From JBOGCH01 sp051656645 (GTDB lineage: Bacteria; Bacteroidota; Bacteroidia; Bacteroidales; Marinifilaceae): DNA of 64,000 bases. Of this stretch, positions 1 to 8,154 are shown piece by piece. How positions within the stretch are numbered: position 1 is the stretch's first letter; each line of letters opens with the position of its first letter. Where the stretch lies: positions 62,001 through 126,000 of the forward strand of contig JBOGCH010000044.1 in NCBI GenBank assembly GCA_051656645.1. The letters are read 5' to 3'. Under the pieces are notes generated by a model, which saw nothing but the letters and a program-made list of their open reading frames with translations, was not told where the DNA came from and did not search any database. The position numbers and the translations under genes are program-made.

Positions 1-763
1 ATACTACGCTCCTAAAATACCATATAGAGAAACCATAACAAAATACGCATATGCCGACTATCGCCATAAAAAACAAAGTGGTGGAGCCGGACAATTTGGC
101 GAGGTACATTTAGTTATTGAACCGTACACGGAGGGGATGCCCGATCCGGTTACCTACAAAATTGGCGGTGTTGATAGCAAAATGAGCGTTCGCGATAGAG
201 AGGTGTACGATTTGGCATGGGGAGGAAAAATGGTATTCTATAATTGCATTGTTGGTGGCGTTATTGAAGCGCGCTTTATGCCTGCTATTGTTAAAGGAAT
301 TATGGAGAAAATGGAGGAAGGTCCTTTAACCGGATCATACGCTCGCGACATACGCGTTTGTGTATTTGATGGAAAGATGCACCCGGTAGACTCCAATGAG
401 ATATCATTTAAACTTGCAGGAAGACATGCATTTAGCGAAGCATTTAAAAACGCCGCACCCAAGATATTAGAACCAATATATGATGTAGAAGTACTAGTTC
501 CCGACGAAGATATGGGTGACGTAATGGGCGATTTGCAGGTGCGTAGAGCACTCATTATGGGTATGGACACTGAGAGTGGTTTCCAAAAAATAAAAGCGAA
601 AGTACCTCTTAAGGAGATGCAACGCTACTCCACAGCATTAAGTTCCATTAGTGGAGGACGTGCAAGTTTTAACATGAAATTTGCGGGATATGAAAAAGTG
701 CCGGGAGAAATTCAAGAACAGCTTTTAAAAGAGTATGAGAGTATTCAGGTGGATGAAGCCTGA
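1..763 (+). CDS. fusA: Elongation factor G (EF-G / EF-G-like), 3' part
   Basis: This is the C-terminal third of a translational GTPase; the open frame enters from the left edge (codons start at base 2) and ends with TGA at 761-763. The visible part begins with a domain IV sequence (a GGAGQFGEV stretch, the EF-G hallmark that reaches the decoding centre during translocation). It continues through the GLPVDSNEISFK-like region into domain V, which has the typical RRALIMGMD and STALSSISGGRASF motifs. The family drives tRNA-mRNA translocation with GTP and, for some paralogs, ribosome recycling. The GTPase domain is outside the window, so I cannot say whether this is the main copy or the second EF-G carried by many Bacteroidota. 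A strong bidirectional hairpin follows. Confidence 0.93.
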   Translation, partial: YYAPKIPYRETITKYAYADYRHKKQSGGAGQFGEVHLVIEPYTEGMPDPVTYKIGGVDSKMSVRDREVYDLAWGGKMVFYNCIVGGVIEARFMPAIVKGIMEKMEEGPLTGSYARDIRVCVFDGKMHPVDSNEISFKLAGRHAFSEAFKNAAPKILEPIYDVEVLVPDEDMGDVMGDLQVRRALIMGMDTESGFQKIKAKVPLKEMQRYSTALSSISGGRASFNMKFAGYEKVPGEIQEQLLKEYESIQVDEA

Positions 764-793
764 TGTTTTATATTAGGTTAGTAATTTTCAATC

Positions 794-825
794 AAAAGGG
801 TGAGTAGAAATCTACTCACCCTTTT
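794..825. terminator. Bidirectional terminator between fusA and the nan operon
   Basis: A perfect 15-bp inverted repeat (794-808 with 811-825) has A-runs on one flank and T-runs on the other. It lies between two convergent genes and can serve both. Confidence 0.85.
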
Positions 826-827
826 AT

Positions 828-1985
828 TTAATTCCATTTTAGCATATTGACCTCGTCGGTTCGAATTCCGGGTTTTAACTCCCCGTCAACAATATATAAT
901 GTATTTTTATTTAGTAAGGCAGCTCCTGCACCCGCACGCCCTAATTGCGGCACATTGGCAAGTTGAGTCCACTGCTTTGTATTCATATCAAAACGGAATA
1001 GCTGAGTATTAAATTCATACCATGCCGGCTGATGAAGCATGTATGTTTTCTTTTCAACAAGTATACTGTCTGTAACTGTTTGATTGCCGTCCAATTTAGC
1101 TACATTTAGTAGCAAATCGTTATTTAAAGCTTGCTCAAAACGTGTGCGATTAACGCCACCACCAATTATGAAGCTATTTGCCGATTCTATTACATGGAAA
1201 CCACCAACCATTGCCAGGGGCTTATTGTCAAAAACCGATAGAGGCAATGTGGCTAACGTGTCCCAAGTTTGTTGTTCAATAGAGTAAGAAAGTACTTGAG
1301 GTGAAAGTACAGCCCCCGATTGCGCTGAACTATAAAAGCCTCCCAACAATACTAACATACCATCCATTCCGATAAGTTGCGGTTGAATACGCCCATATCC
1401 AGGGAATGAAGGTATTTCTTGCCATTCTTGTCCATTTGTCAAATCAAGACAAAAAACTCTATTCTGCGCTTTGCCATCGATATTTCCACCACCGGCATAA
1501 AGTACATTATTATGTATTGCCGCACTGTGATTATCCATTGTAACAGGCATTTGTGGCAGTGTATCGACAACTATTTTTCCGTCAATAAGTTCAATGGTCC
1601 ATACTGTTGTAAAAGCCATTGTGTCGTCATTTCCACCTACACATATAAGTTTATTGTTGTGGACAACTGTTGCACCATAAGCCACTCCTTGGGGAAAGTT
1701 TCCAACATGTTTCCAAGCTACAGGATCAGTTACATCCAATGTATAGATATCATTGTAGTATATTTTTTTTCCACCTTGTGCTGCAGGTGTTCCCGGAAAA
1801 TTACATCCTCCAACTGCAATGAGACGGTTATTGAGTAAACCGACAAATGGTGCCGATATTCCTTGCACAGAGTCATTATTCCCCGTTGGTAATACAGGCA
1901 GAGAAGTGACTAAAGTGGTGTTATTATTGGTTGTTGAACAAGCAGCACAAATTGCTACAAGCAGTATATAGAACAATTTATTCAT
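828..1985 (-). CDS. nanM: Kelch-repeat sialic acid mutarotase-like lipoprotein (cyclically permuted YjhT/NanM type)
   Basis: The protein is a predicted periplasmic lipoprotein: the ATG at 1985 starts a short signal peptide ending in a lipobox (ICAAC). Repeated kelch signatures follow (VGGCNFPG, VGGNDD, YAGGGNIDG, LLGGFYSS, IGGGVNR), which build a six-bladed beta-propeller. E. coli NanM/YjhT interconverts the alpha and beta anomers of N-acetylneuraminate, and Bacteroidota carry a cyclically permuted version of the family. The position as last gene of a sialic acid operon supports this role. An upstream in-frame start would give a longer N-terminus without a signal peptide, so I prefer 1985. 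It starts 10 nt after the stop of the symporter gene. Confidence 0.8.
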   Translation of the reverse strand: MNKLFYILLVAICAACSTTNNNTTLVTSLPVLPTGNNDSVQGISAPFVGLLNNRLIAVGGCNFPGTPAAQGGKKIYYNDIYTLDVTDPVAWKHVGNFPQGVAYGATVVHNNKLICVGGNDDTMAFTTVWTIELIDGKIVVDTLPQMPVTMDNHSAAIHNNVLYAGGGNIDGKAQNRVFCLDLTNGQEWQEIPSFPGYGRIQPQLIGMDGMLVLLGGFYSSAQSGAVLSPQVLSYSIEQQTWDTLATLPLSVFDNKPLAMVGGFHVIESANSFIIGGGVNRTRFEQALNNDLLLNVAKLDGNQTVTDSILVEKKTYMLHQPAWYEFNTQLFRFDMNTKQWTQLANVPQLGRAGAGAALLNKNTLYIVDGELKPGIRTDEVNMLKWN

Positions 1986-1995
1986 AGTTAATTCT

Positions 1996-4428
1996 TTATT
2001 CTGTAACCTTTTCTTTAACAGACTGCCCTTCCGCTTTCTCCAAAGCACTGCGTTGCGCCCATACCAACCCGGAAAGATCCTTTTTCTTTTCAGGTAGAAT
2101 AAAGCTTAGGATATAACCGATAGCCATACTCAATACAATACCTATTAGACCATAAAGCATGAAGTTTAACGGTGAATGAGATTTCATCCATAGCAATATC
2201 AATACACTTGAAACTAACGCTATCATTGCCGCATATCCACGTACGCGAGGTAAGAATATACCAATTGCAAACAAACCACCCAATCCGCTAGTTAATAAAC
2301 CGATAAACGTATTGAATTCATCGAAGAAGGATTTAATCTCCATCATTGATAATTCAATTGCCAACCAAGTTCCCAAAACACCAACAACAATACCGCTTAT
2401 ACGCGCTGTATTTAAGATTGTCTTATCGCTCATGTTTGGACTTAAACGCTTAGCAAAGTCAACAGTAATAGCTGTAGACGCTGAGTTTATGTTTGAAGAA
2501 AGTGTTGACATAGTTGCTGCAAAGATTGCTGCTATCAATAGTCCGGCAAGTCCCGCCGGTAATTCATTTACAATGAAATAAGGGAAAATACCTTCGGCAT
2601 TACTCATTGTTTGAGGTAACAACTCTGGGTGAACAAAGAAGAAAGAGTATAGTGCCGATCCAATAAAGTAAAATACCACTAAGACAGGCAATGCGATAAT
2701 ACCGTTTAACCAGATACTACGTTTTGTCTTCTCCATATCGGAAGTTGTAAGGTAACGCTGTACAATGGTTTGATCTGACGTATAAGTAATCAGTGAGTTT
2801 GCCATTCCGGCACCTAGGAATATTACCCAGAAGGTAGGTTGCGTTAAATCGAACGATAAGTCGAGTACTCTAAATTTATCGGCAGATGCTGCAATAGAAA
2901 TTGTTTCAGCAATACCACCGGTTTCAACCACCAAATATACAACGGAAATAAGCGCGCCAAATACAAGAATTCCGCCTTGCACCACATCTCCCCATACAAC
3001 TGCTTCTACTCCACCCATTGTTGAGTAGATAATGGTGACAATAGACATTGCTATGATACAGGTTAATAGATCAATTCCCGTAACTGTAGACAGTGCTACT
3101 GATGGTAAATATAACACGATTCCAATACGCGTTACCATAAAGATGATGAACAATGCACTGGAAACCATGCGCACTGATAGGTTAAAACGTTTTTCAAGAT
3201 ACTCATATGCACTTGTTAAGTTTAAGCCACGGAAAAATGGCAAATACCAACGTATTACGATAGGTGCAACAAGGATTATTGAAAATGACATTGGGAAATA
3301 CAACCAGTTGGTGGTGTATGCCTTTGCCGGGATTGCCATAAATGTAATTGCACTTAATGTTGTTGCAAAGATACTGATACCGGCAGCCCACCAAGGAATT
3401 GATCCTCCTCCGGTAAAAAACTGATCGGACGATGTTGCCTTACGACTAAAATAAAATCCGATAAGCAACATTGCTACCAAGTACACTACCAATACACTAT
3501 AATTTAAAAAACCAAAGTTGGTTTTATTAACAAAGGTCAGTTTATTTAACGCACCAGCGTTGTAGGCAACGTGTCCATCGCAACCTTTTACCAATTGGCT
3601 ATTTCCAGCCTCAGCACTAAAGTTTTTATTATCCCAACGTGATGTTACTGTATGGAATGCACTATATCCACCATTGTTATCCATGAAAAGAATATGGTGC
3701 GTTCCTACTGTTATAGGTGTAACATTTAAGTTTTGTGGAGTTTCAGTATCAGCAGACCCAATAGTCCACGTATCAGCTTTTAGAGAATAGGCCATTGCGT
3801 GTGTACCAAACAGATAAAAAATATCCTCAGCACCTGCATTTTGAACAATTCCATAATTAAACGGTACACCGCTTACAGGTAATGTTGCTACCTGCTGCCA
3901 CTGTGCATCGCTATTTCGTAAATTTAGTTTCCATGTATTTACGTTTGCATTTCCATCAACCGTTCCTGAGGTTACTATTAGCCAATCGCCAACTACCCCC
4001 AATACAGGTTTAACAACCGCTTGGGGAAGCGGATTTAACGATTTAATTTCCATAGCTGCCGTACCCGATAATACAAGTACTTCACTTACTGAAACGCTAT
4101 CATGAAATCCGCCTGCCAAGATTAGGCTGTTTTTATAGGTTGTATAACCAAAATCCCGAATACCATCGTTCAATTTTCCCCATGTCTTGCTCTCGCCTGT
4201 TGCAGGATTATATAATAACACAGTTTCAAATACCTCAACACTATCCGCAGACAATGTAGGTGCGATGAAACACAATTGGTTATTAACACTTCCCAGCAAA
4301 TTGGCCTGCTCCGCAATGGCATGCTTTAAAGCCTCCTTTTTCACCTCTACAGATGGAGAAGCAGCCCATACTGGCAATGTCAATAACAAAGAAAATAAAC
4401 TGATTATAAGAGATTTTGATATACGCAT
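1996..4428 (-). CDS. Kelch propeller fused to sodium:solute symporter, probable sialic acid transporter
   Basis: This 810-residue protein has two parts. Residues 1-22 are a signal peptide (LPVWAAS end), and about 25-290 form a kelch-like propeller with blades such as LILAGGFHDS. From about residue 306 to the end there are thirteen or so hydrophobic segments of a sodium/solute symporter (SSS family), including GFYFSRKATSSDQFFTGGG and the WWAAGISIFATTLSAITFMAIPAKAY region typical of SSS. SSS carriers of the 13-helix class start outside the membrane, so the propeller would sit in the periplasm at the mouth of the transporter. Between the epimerase and mutarotase genes, the expected substrate is N-acetylneuraminate with sodium. 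The gene lies 3 nt downstream of the epimerase stop. Substrate is inferred from context only. Confidence 0.85.
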   Translation of the reverse strand: MRISKSLIISLFSLLLTLPVWAASPSVEVKKEALKHAIAEQANLLGSVNNQLCFIAPTLSADSVEVFETVLLYNPATGESKTWGKLNDGIRDFGYTTYKNSLILAGGFHDSVSVSEVLVLSGTAAMEIKSLNPLPQAVVKPVLGVVGDWLIVTSGTVDGNANVNTWKLNLRNSDAQWQQVATLPVSGVPFNYGIVQNAGAEDIFYLFGTHAMAYSLKADTWTIGSADTETPQNLNVTPITVGTHHILFMDNNGGYSAFHTVTSRWDNKNFSAEAGNSQLVKGCDGHVAYNAGALNKLTFVNKTNFGFLNYSVLVVYLVAMLLIGFYFSRKATSSDQFFTGGGSIPWWAAGISIFATTLSAITFMAIPAKAYTTNWLYFPMSFSIILVAPIVIRWYLPFFRGLNLTSAYEYLEKRFNLSVRMVSSALFIIFMVTRIGIVLYLPSVALSTVTGIDLLTCIIAMSIVTIIYSTMGGVEAVVWGDVVQGGILVFGALISVVYLVVETGGIAETISIAASADKFRVLDLSFDLTQPTFWVIFLGAGMANSLITYTSDQTIVQRYLTTSDMEKTKRSIWLNGIIALPVLVVFYFIGSALYSFFFVHPELLPQTMSNAEGIFPYFIVNELPAGLAGLLIAAIFAATMSTLSSNINSASTAITVDFAKRLSPNMSDKTILNTARISGIVVGVLGTWLAIELSMMEIKSFFDEFNTFIGLLTSGLGGLFAIGIFLPRVRGYAAMIALVSSVLILLWMKSHSPLNFMLYGLIGIVLSMAIGYILSFILPEKKKDLSGLVWAQRSALEKAEGQSVKEKVTE

Positions 4429-4431
4429 AAT

Positions 4432-5613
4432 TTATTGTTTTGCTTTTAGTATTTCGTCTGTCAGCATAGCACCTTTAATTAACATTCTAGGAATGTGGAA
4501 AGGTCCTTTAAATAAGTTTCCTTTTGCAGGTTGTGCAACGCTACCGTCACGGTGCAAGTAACCATACCACTCGCCATATTCCTTATCTGGGAAATGAGCA
4601 TAGGTCCAGTCACTTATTTGCTTGTGCATTTCAAGGTATTTTTCGTTTCCAGTAGCTTGATAAGCATATAATGTTGCAATTACAGCCTCTGTTTGTGGCC
4701 ACCAGAATTTCATATCCTGAGCATAATCCTGTGGAGGAAGATTTTTACAGTCTTTCAAGTTAATAATTCCGCCAAATTCTTCATCCCAGCCCCATTTCCA
4801 AGACCAGTCAAGAATAGTAATAGCAGTGTCCACTAACTCTTTGTCCCAATTACGATACTTAGCTTCCTCAAGGATAAACCAAGCAGTTTCAATACAGTGT
4901 CCTGGATTAATTGTACGTCCGTTGATTGTATCGATAAATTCTCCGTTTGGACCCACCATTTCAAGCAATGCTTCAAACTCCGGCTTCATAAAGTCACGGC
5001 GAATTTCTGCGATAGACTCGTCAATCTGCTGTGTCAATTCGGGTGCATTAATAGCCTCGCGAATACGTGACGCTGTATTGATTAAAATCATACAAATTGA
5101 GTGTCCTTTAGCTTCGAAAGTTGGTTCATATTTAGCAGCTAAGAATCCAGGTGTTGCCAAGAATTTCTTCACTAAATGGAATAAATCCAACGCTTTTTGC
5201 GCATATGTCATGTCTCCCGATGCAATTGCATACTCGGACATTGCAATTGCTGCAAATGTTTCAGAGAACACATAACGTCTTTTACGTAGTGGCTTACCTT
5301 CTGCAGTAACTTCAAAGTACATATGTCCATCCTCATCGCTACAGTACTTTTCGATAAAGTCTATACAGCTTTTGGATGCATCAAGCCATTCTTGTCTTTT
5401 TTCTATATTATTGTACGCGTAAGCACAAATAAAACCGAAACGTCCTTGAAACCATACCGACTTAGTAGTGTCGATAAGGCTACCATCCCTGTTTACACAT
5501 GTGTAAACACCACCATTAACACGGTCAAGTCCATTCTTTAACCAAAATGGTAGGATATCTTCAGTAAGTTCCTGGATGTAGTTGTCTTTCCACGTTTGTA
5601 GATAATTTGTCAT
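4432..5613 (-). CDS. nanE: N-acylglucosamine 2-epimerase (RenBP/AGE type)
   Basis: The 393-residue cytoplasmic enzyme matches the AGE/renin-binding-protein family in length and in the (alpha/alpha)6-barrel motifs RVNGGVYTC, SVWFQGRFGF, GHCIETAWF and KFWWPQTEA, which carry the conserved histidines and arginines of the active site. It would interconvert N-acetylmannosamine and N-acetylglucosamine. Bacteroidota use this non-phosphorylated route after the lyase, with a separate hexokinase (RokA) acting on GlcNAc, which explains why no nanK is present in the operon. The gene is 21 nt downstream of the lyase stop and 3 nt upstream of the symporter. Confidence 0.93.
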   Translation of the reverse strand: MTNYLQTWKDNYIQELTEDILPFWLKNGLDRVNGGVYTCVNRDGSLIDTTKSVWFQGRFGFICAYAYNNIEKRQEWLDASKSCIDFIEKYCSDEDGHMYFEVTAEGKPLRKRRYVFSETFAAIAMSEYAIASGDMTYAQKALDLFHLVKKFLATPGFLAAKYEPTFEAKGHSICMILINTASRIREAINAPELTQQIDESIAEIRRDFMKPEFEALLEMVGPNGEFIDTINGRTINPGHCIETAWFILEEAKYRNWDKELVDTAITILDWSWKWGWDEEFGGIINLKDCKNLPPQDYAQDMKFWWPQTEAVIATLYAYQATGNEKYLEMHKQISDWTYAHFPDKEYGEWYGYLHRDGSVAQPAKGNLFKGPFHIPRMLIKGAMLTDEILKAKQ

Positions 5614-5634
5614 AAACTTATAATTCAGTTATGA

Positions 5635-6567
5635 TTAAAATTTATTACATCTGTCAAAGAAATTGATAGCCTCAAGCTCTTGCTTCATAGCTGCCTCTTC
5701 CTCATCTGTTATGTTTAAGAATGGAGTGCGGTTAAGTCCCATATCTAAGCCAATAAGCTTCATGATGCGTTTTCCACCGACAATGTTTCCACGGTAATTA
5801 CAAATTACATTGATAACAGCTTGAGAGAAGTTTTGAAGTTCGCGTGCTTTCTCTAAATCGCCTGCATGCCATGCATCAATAATTTCAGAAAGAACTTTAC
5901 CATTGTAGTTTGTTGTTCCACCAATTCCTCCTTTAACATCGCTAAGAGCTAATGACGCAAGGATTGTTTCATCCTGTCCGTGAAGCATTTGATAACGGTC
6001 GCCACAGTATAGTAAACACTGATTGAATTCGTACATTGCCTCATATGTATATTTAATACCGGCAAAGTTAGGAATACGGCCATCTACTGCTTTTAAGAAC
6101 GGTAACATTGGTAAAAATACACCGTTTAATGCAGGAATGTGGTAAAAATAGAATGGTAATGATGGAGCGCCCGCAGCAATCTCTTCGCAATATTGTACTA
6201 ACGCCTCAACGTTACCAGCTTTTGGGAATGGAGATGCCATTGCACCAATAGCCCATGCTCCAATTTTTTCTGCATGTTCAGCCAAACGTCGGCTAGACAC
6301 AACACATGTGCTACCTACGTGCACAATAACTTTAAAATCTTTAGGTGCAGCTGCTACCCATGCTTCAGCGATACTTTTTCTTTCGTCTTCAGTTAATAGA
6401 TATCCTTCGCCAGATGAGCCGTTGATGAATACTCCTTTAAGACCATTTTTTACAAGTAATTCAGTGTAACGTGGAATAAGTTCCAAGTTAACTTCTCCAT
6501 TTGCTTTAAACGGCGTAAAAGGCGCGTTTATAAGCCCTTCGATAATTTCTCTTTTCATCGTTGACAT
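5635..6567 (-). CDS. nanA: N-acetylneuraminate lyase
   Basis: This 310-residue member of the DapA/NanA aldolase superfamily cleaves N-acetylneuraminate to N-acetylmannosamine and pyruvate. The GSSGE carboxylate-binding loop is at residues 50-54, the active-site tyrosine at about 142 (FYFYHIP), and the Schiff-base lysine at 172 (AGIKYTYE). The YHIP and GIKYT combination fits the neuraminate lyase branch rather than dihydrodipicolinate synthase, and the epimerase and transporter downstream agree. It is the first gene of the operon. The ATG at 6567 is used; an alternative ATG lies 9 nt downstream. An inverted repeat that could be an operator lies 22-45 nt upstream. Confidence 0.94.
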   Translation of the reverse strand: MSTMKREIIEGLINAPFTPFKANGEVNLELIPRYTELLVKNGLKGVFINGSSGEGYLLTEDERKSIAEAWVAAAPKDFKVIVHVGSTCVVSSRRLAEHAEKIGAWAIGAMASPFPKAGNVEALVQYCEEIAAGAPSLPFYFYHIPALNGVFLPMLPFLKAVDGRIPNFAGIKYTYEAMYEFNQCLLYCGDRYQMLHGQDETILASLALSDVKGGIGGTTNYNGKVLSEIIDAWHAGDLEKARELQNFSQAVINVICNYRGNIVGGKRIMKLIGLDMGLNRTPFLNITDEEEAAMKQELEAINFFDRCNKF

Positions 6568-7224
6568 GATATATATGTGATTAAAACATTCGCAATCGTT
6601 TTACAATGCGAAGGAAACAAATAATTTTCTATATCTCACAATATTATATAATATATTTTTATATTTATTCCTAACAAAATTCCAAATACGTCAATAAGCT
6701 TTATTTATTATTAAAATATTTCCAAATATAACATCACCTTATAGAAGACTATATTATTTACGATGGACTACGAACGCTTCGATACTTCTAGAACTAGCCA
6801 TGACATTATTCCGAGCGCCCTTCATAAAACATTCTCATCTACAACATAACATGCTGTATTACAATGAAATGTAACGAAATTAACAATATATACATCATTA
6901 GTAAAACACTTTTCCAGTAGTACATTAGAGTTTATAATCTATAAACAAGCAATTTACATTATGTCATTGCATTATAAGCATACATTAATCCAATACGACA
7001 ACCATATCTAGGGCCTTAAGAAATCGTGTACCACTAGATTAGAGATCTGAAATATTTTTCACATTAATTACATATTTTCGTTAACATATGTAACTTTCTA
7101 TCTGATTTAACGTAAAAAGTAATAAAACAGGAACGCTTACAATATCATTTGTTGTGTAAAACGATACTATCACTGTGTGCATATTACTTTTATCATAATC
7201 TAATAAACTTTAAATTTTAAATGT
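6568..7224. other. Intergenic region upstream of the nan operon
   Basis: This 657-nt AT-rich gap between divergent genes should hold the promoters of the nan operon (leftward) and of the lipoprotein gene (rightward). Apart from the inverted repeat at 6589-6612 I see no gene, RNA or clear TAnnTTTG promoter in it. Confidence 0.5.
6589..6612. promoter_or_regulatory. Possible operator of the nan operon
   Basis: A TTCGCA...TGCGAA inverted repeat with 6-bp arms and a 12-bp interior sits just upstream of the lyase start. Its dyad form and place suit a repressor site (RpiR, GntR or LacI type regulators control nan operons elsewhere). No regulator gene is adjacent, and it could instead be a 5'-leader hairpin. 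Confidence 0.4.
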
Positions 7225-8079
7225 ATGAAAAATTGGATCATCATTCTCATTATCGCCATTTTCTCTAGTTGCCAAGACATTGGCTCTGCACAAGCCGATG
7301 CGGATCAGCTAACTAAACTTGAACTCACAGAACAATACAAGGATTCGTTAGTCTTAAAGCTTTCCGTCCCACTTGACAGTTGTTTAGAACTAGGAGTAGA
7401 AATGGATACTTATATGGCTGCTTTTAGACGTATCTATAATCATTCAGAATTAATAGACAATAAAATTGTTGTAAATATCCCTTCTCATACTGATGTTAAA
7501 ATTGACAAAGTAATTTACGACTATATTGTTAACTACTTTGGTATTGTAAATAGAAATGCTGAGGAAAAATCTCTTGCCATTATTAATAGCGGTCAGAACT
7601 TTCTTATTAATCATCCGAAAACAAAAGCTGAAGATGAAGACGATTCAGAAGTTGTTAAATTTGTTGTAAGAAATCATCACAAAGAATCTTTCCGCTTTGC
7701 TTGTCTTATGATAAAGTCGGGATTTATGGGAAATACCGGAGACATTATCGCATGGGACGAGTGTATCCCACTAATGAGCTATAACCGTATATACGACCAA
7801 TATGATGGTAGTTTAGACTCTTGGGTATGCCAAACCTCTAACTCTACGCGTTATGGAACATATAGATATATTGATGCACAAGGGCCTGATAAGAATATCA
7901 TGAATAACTTTATTAATACCCATTCTCTTGATTACTTCGTTCACCCAACTGGGCATATAGAAGTCACAGACCGATTAATTAATGCTAATGGCATTGTACT
8001 TCTAAAAGTTGTTAATTCACACTATAACGACCTGTTCGAAGCTAAAGGATACTATGAGTGGCCAAACCACGTTCCATAG
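7225..8079 (+). CDS. Secreted lipoprotein of unknown function
   Basis: I do not recognise this 284-residue protein. It starts with a lipoprotein signal (MKNWIIILIIAIFSSC, cysteine at 16), so it is probably anchored in a membrane facing the periplasm or the outside. The rest is soluble and mixed alpha/beta, with an acidic linker (EDEDDSE, about residues 139-145), a region rich in tryptophan and tyrosine around 170-210, and no repeats or membrane segments. It stands alone between a divergent operon and a convergent kinase gene, with a bidirectional terminator after it, so context gives no role. Confidence 0.75.
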   Translation: MKNWIIILIIAIFSSCQDIGSAQADADQLTKLELTEQYKDSLVLKLSVPLDSCLELGVEMDTYMAAFRRIYNHSELIDNKIVVNIPSHTDVKIDKVIYDYIVNYFGIVNRNAEEKSLAIINSGQNFLINHPKTKAEDEDDSEVVKFVVRNHHKESFRFACLMIKSGFMGNTGDIIAWDECIPLMSYNRIYDQYDGSLDSWVCQTSNSTRYGTYRYIDAQGPDKNIMNNFINTHSLDYFVHPTGHIEVTDRLINANGIVLLKVVNSHYNDLFEAKGYYEWPNHVP

Positions 8080-8097
8080 CGAGAAGCTAACATAAAT

Positions 8098-8136
8098 AAA
8101 AGGGAGGATGCGTTTTAATAACGTATCCTCCCTTTT
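8098..8136. terminator. Bidirectional terminator
   Basis: An inverted repeat of about 17 bp per arm (one G-T mismatch), flanked by A-runs and T-runs, separates the convergent lipoprotein and kinase genes. Confidence 0.85.
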
Positions 8137-8154
8137 ATTTATCTCCTAATATTT

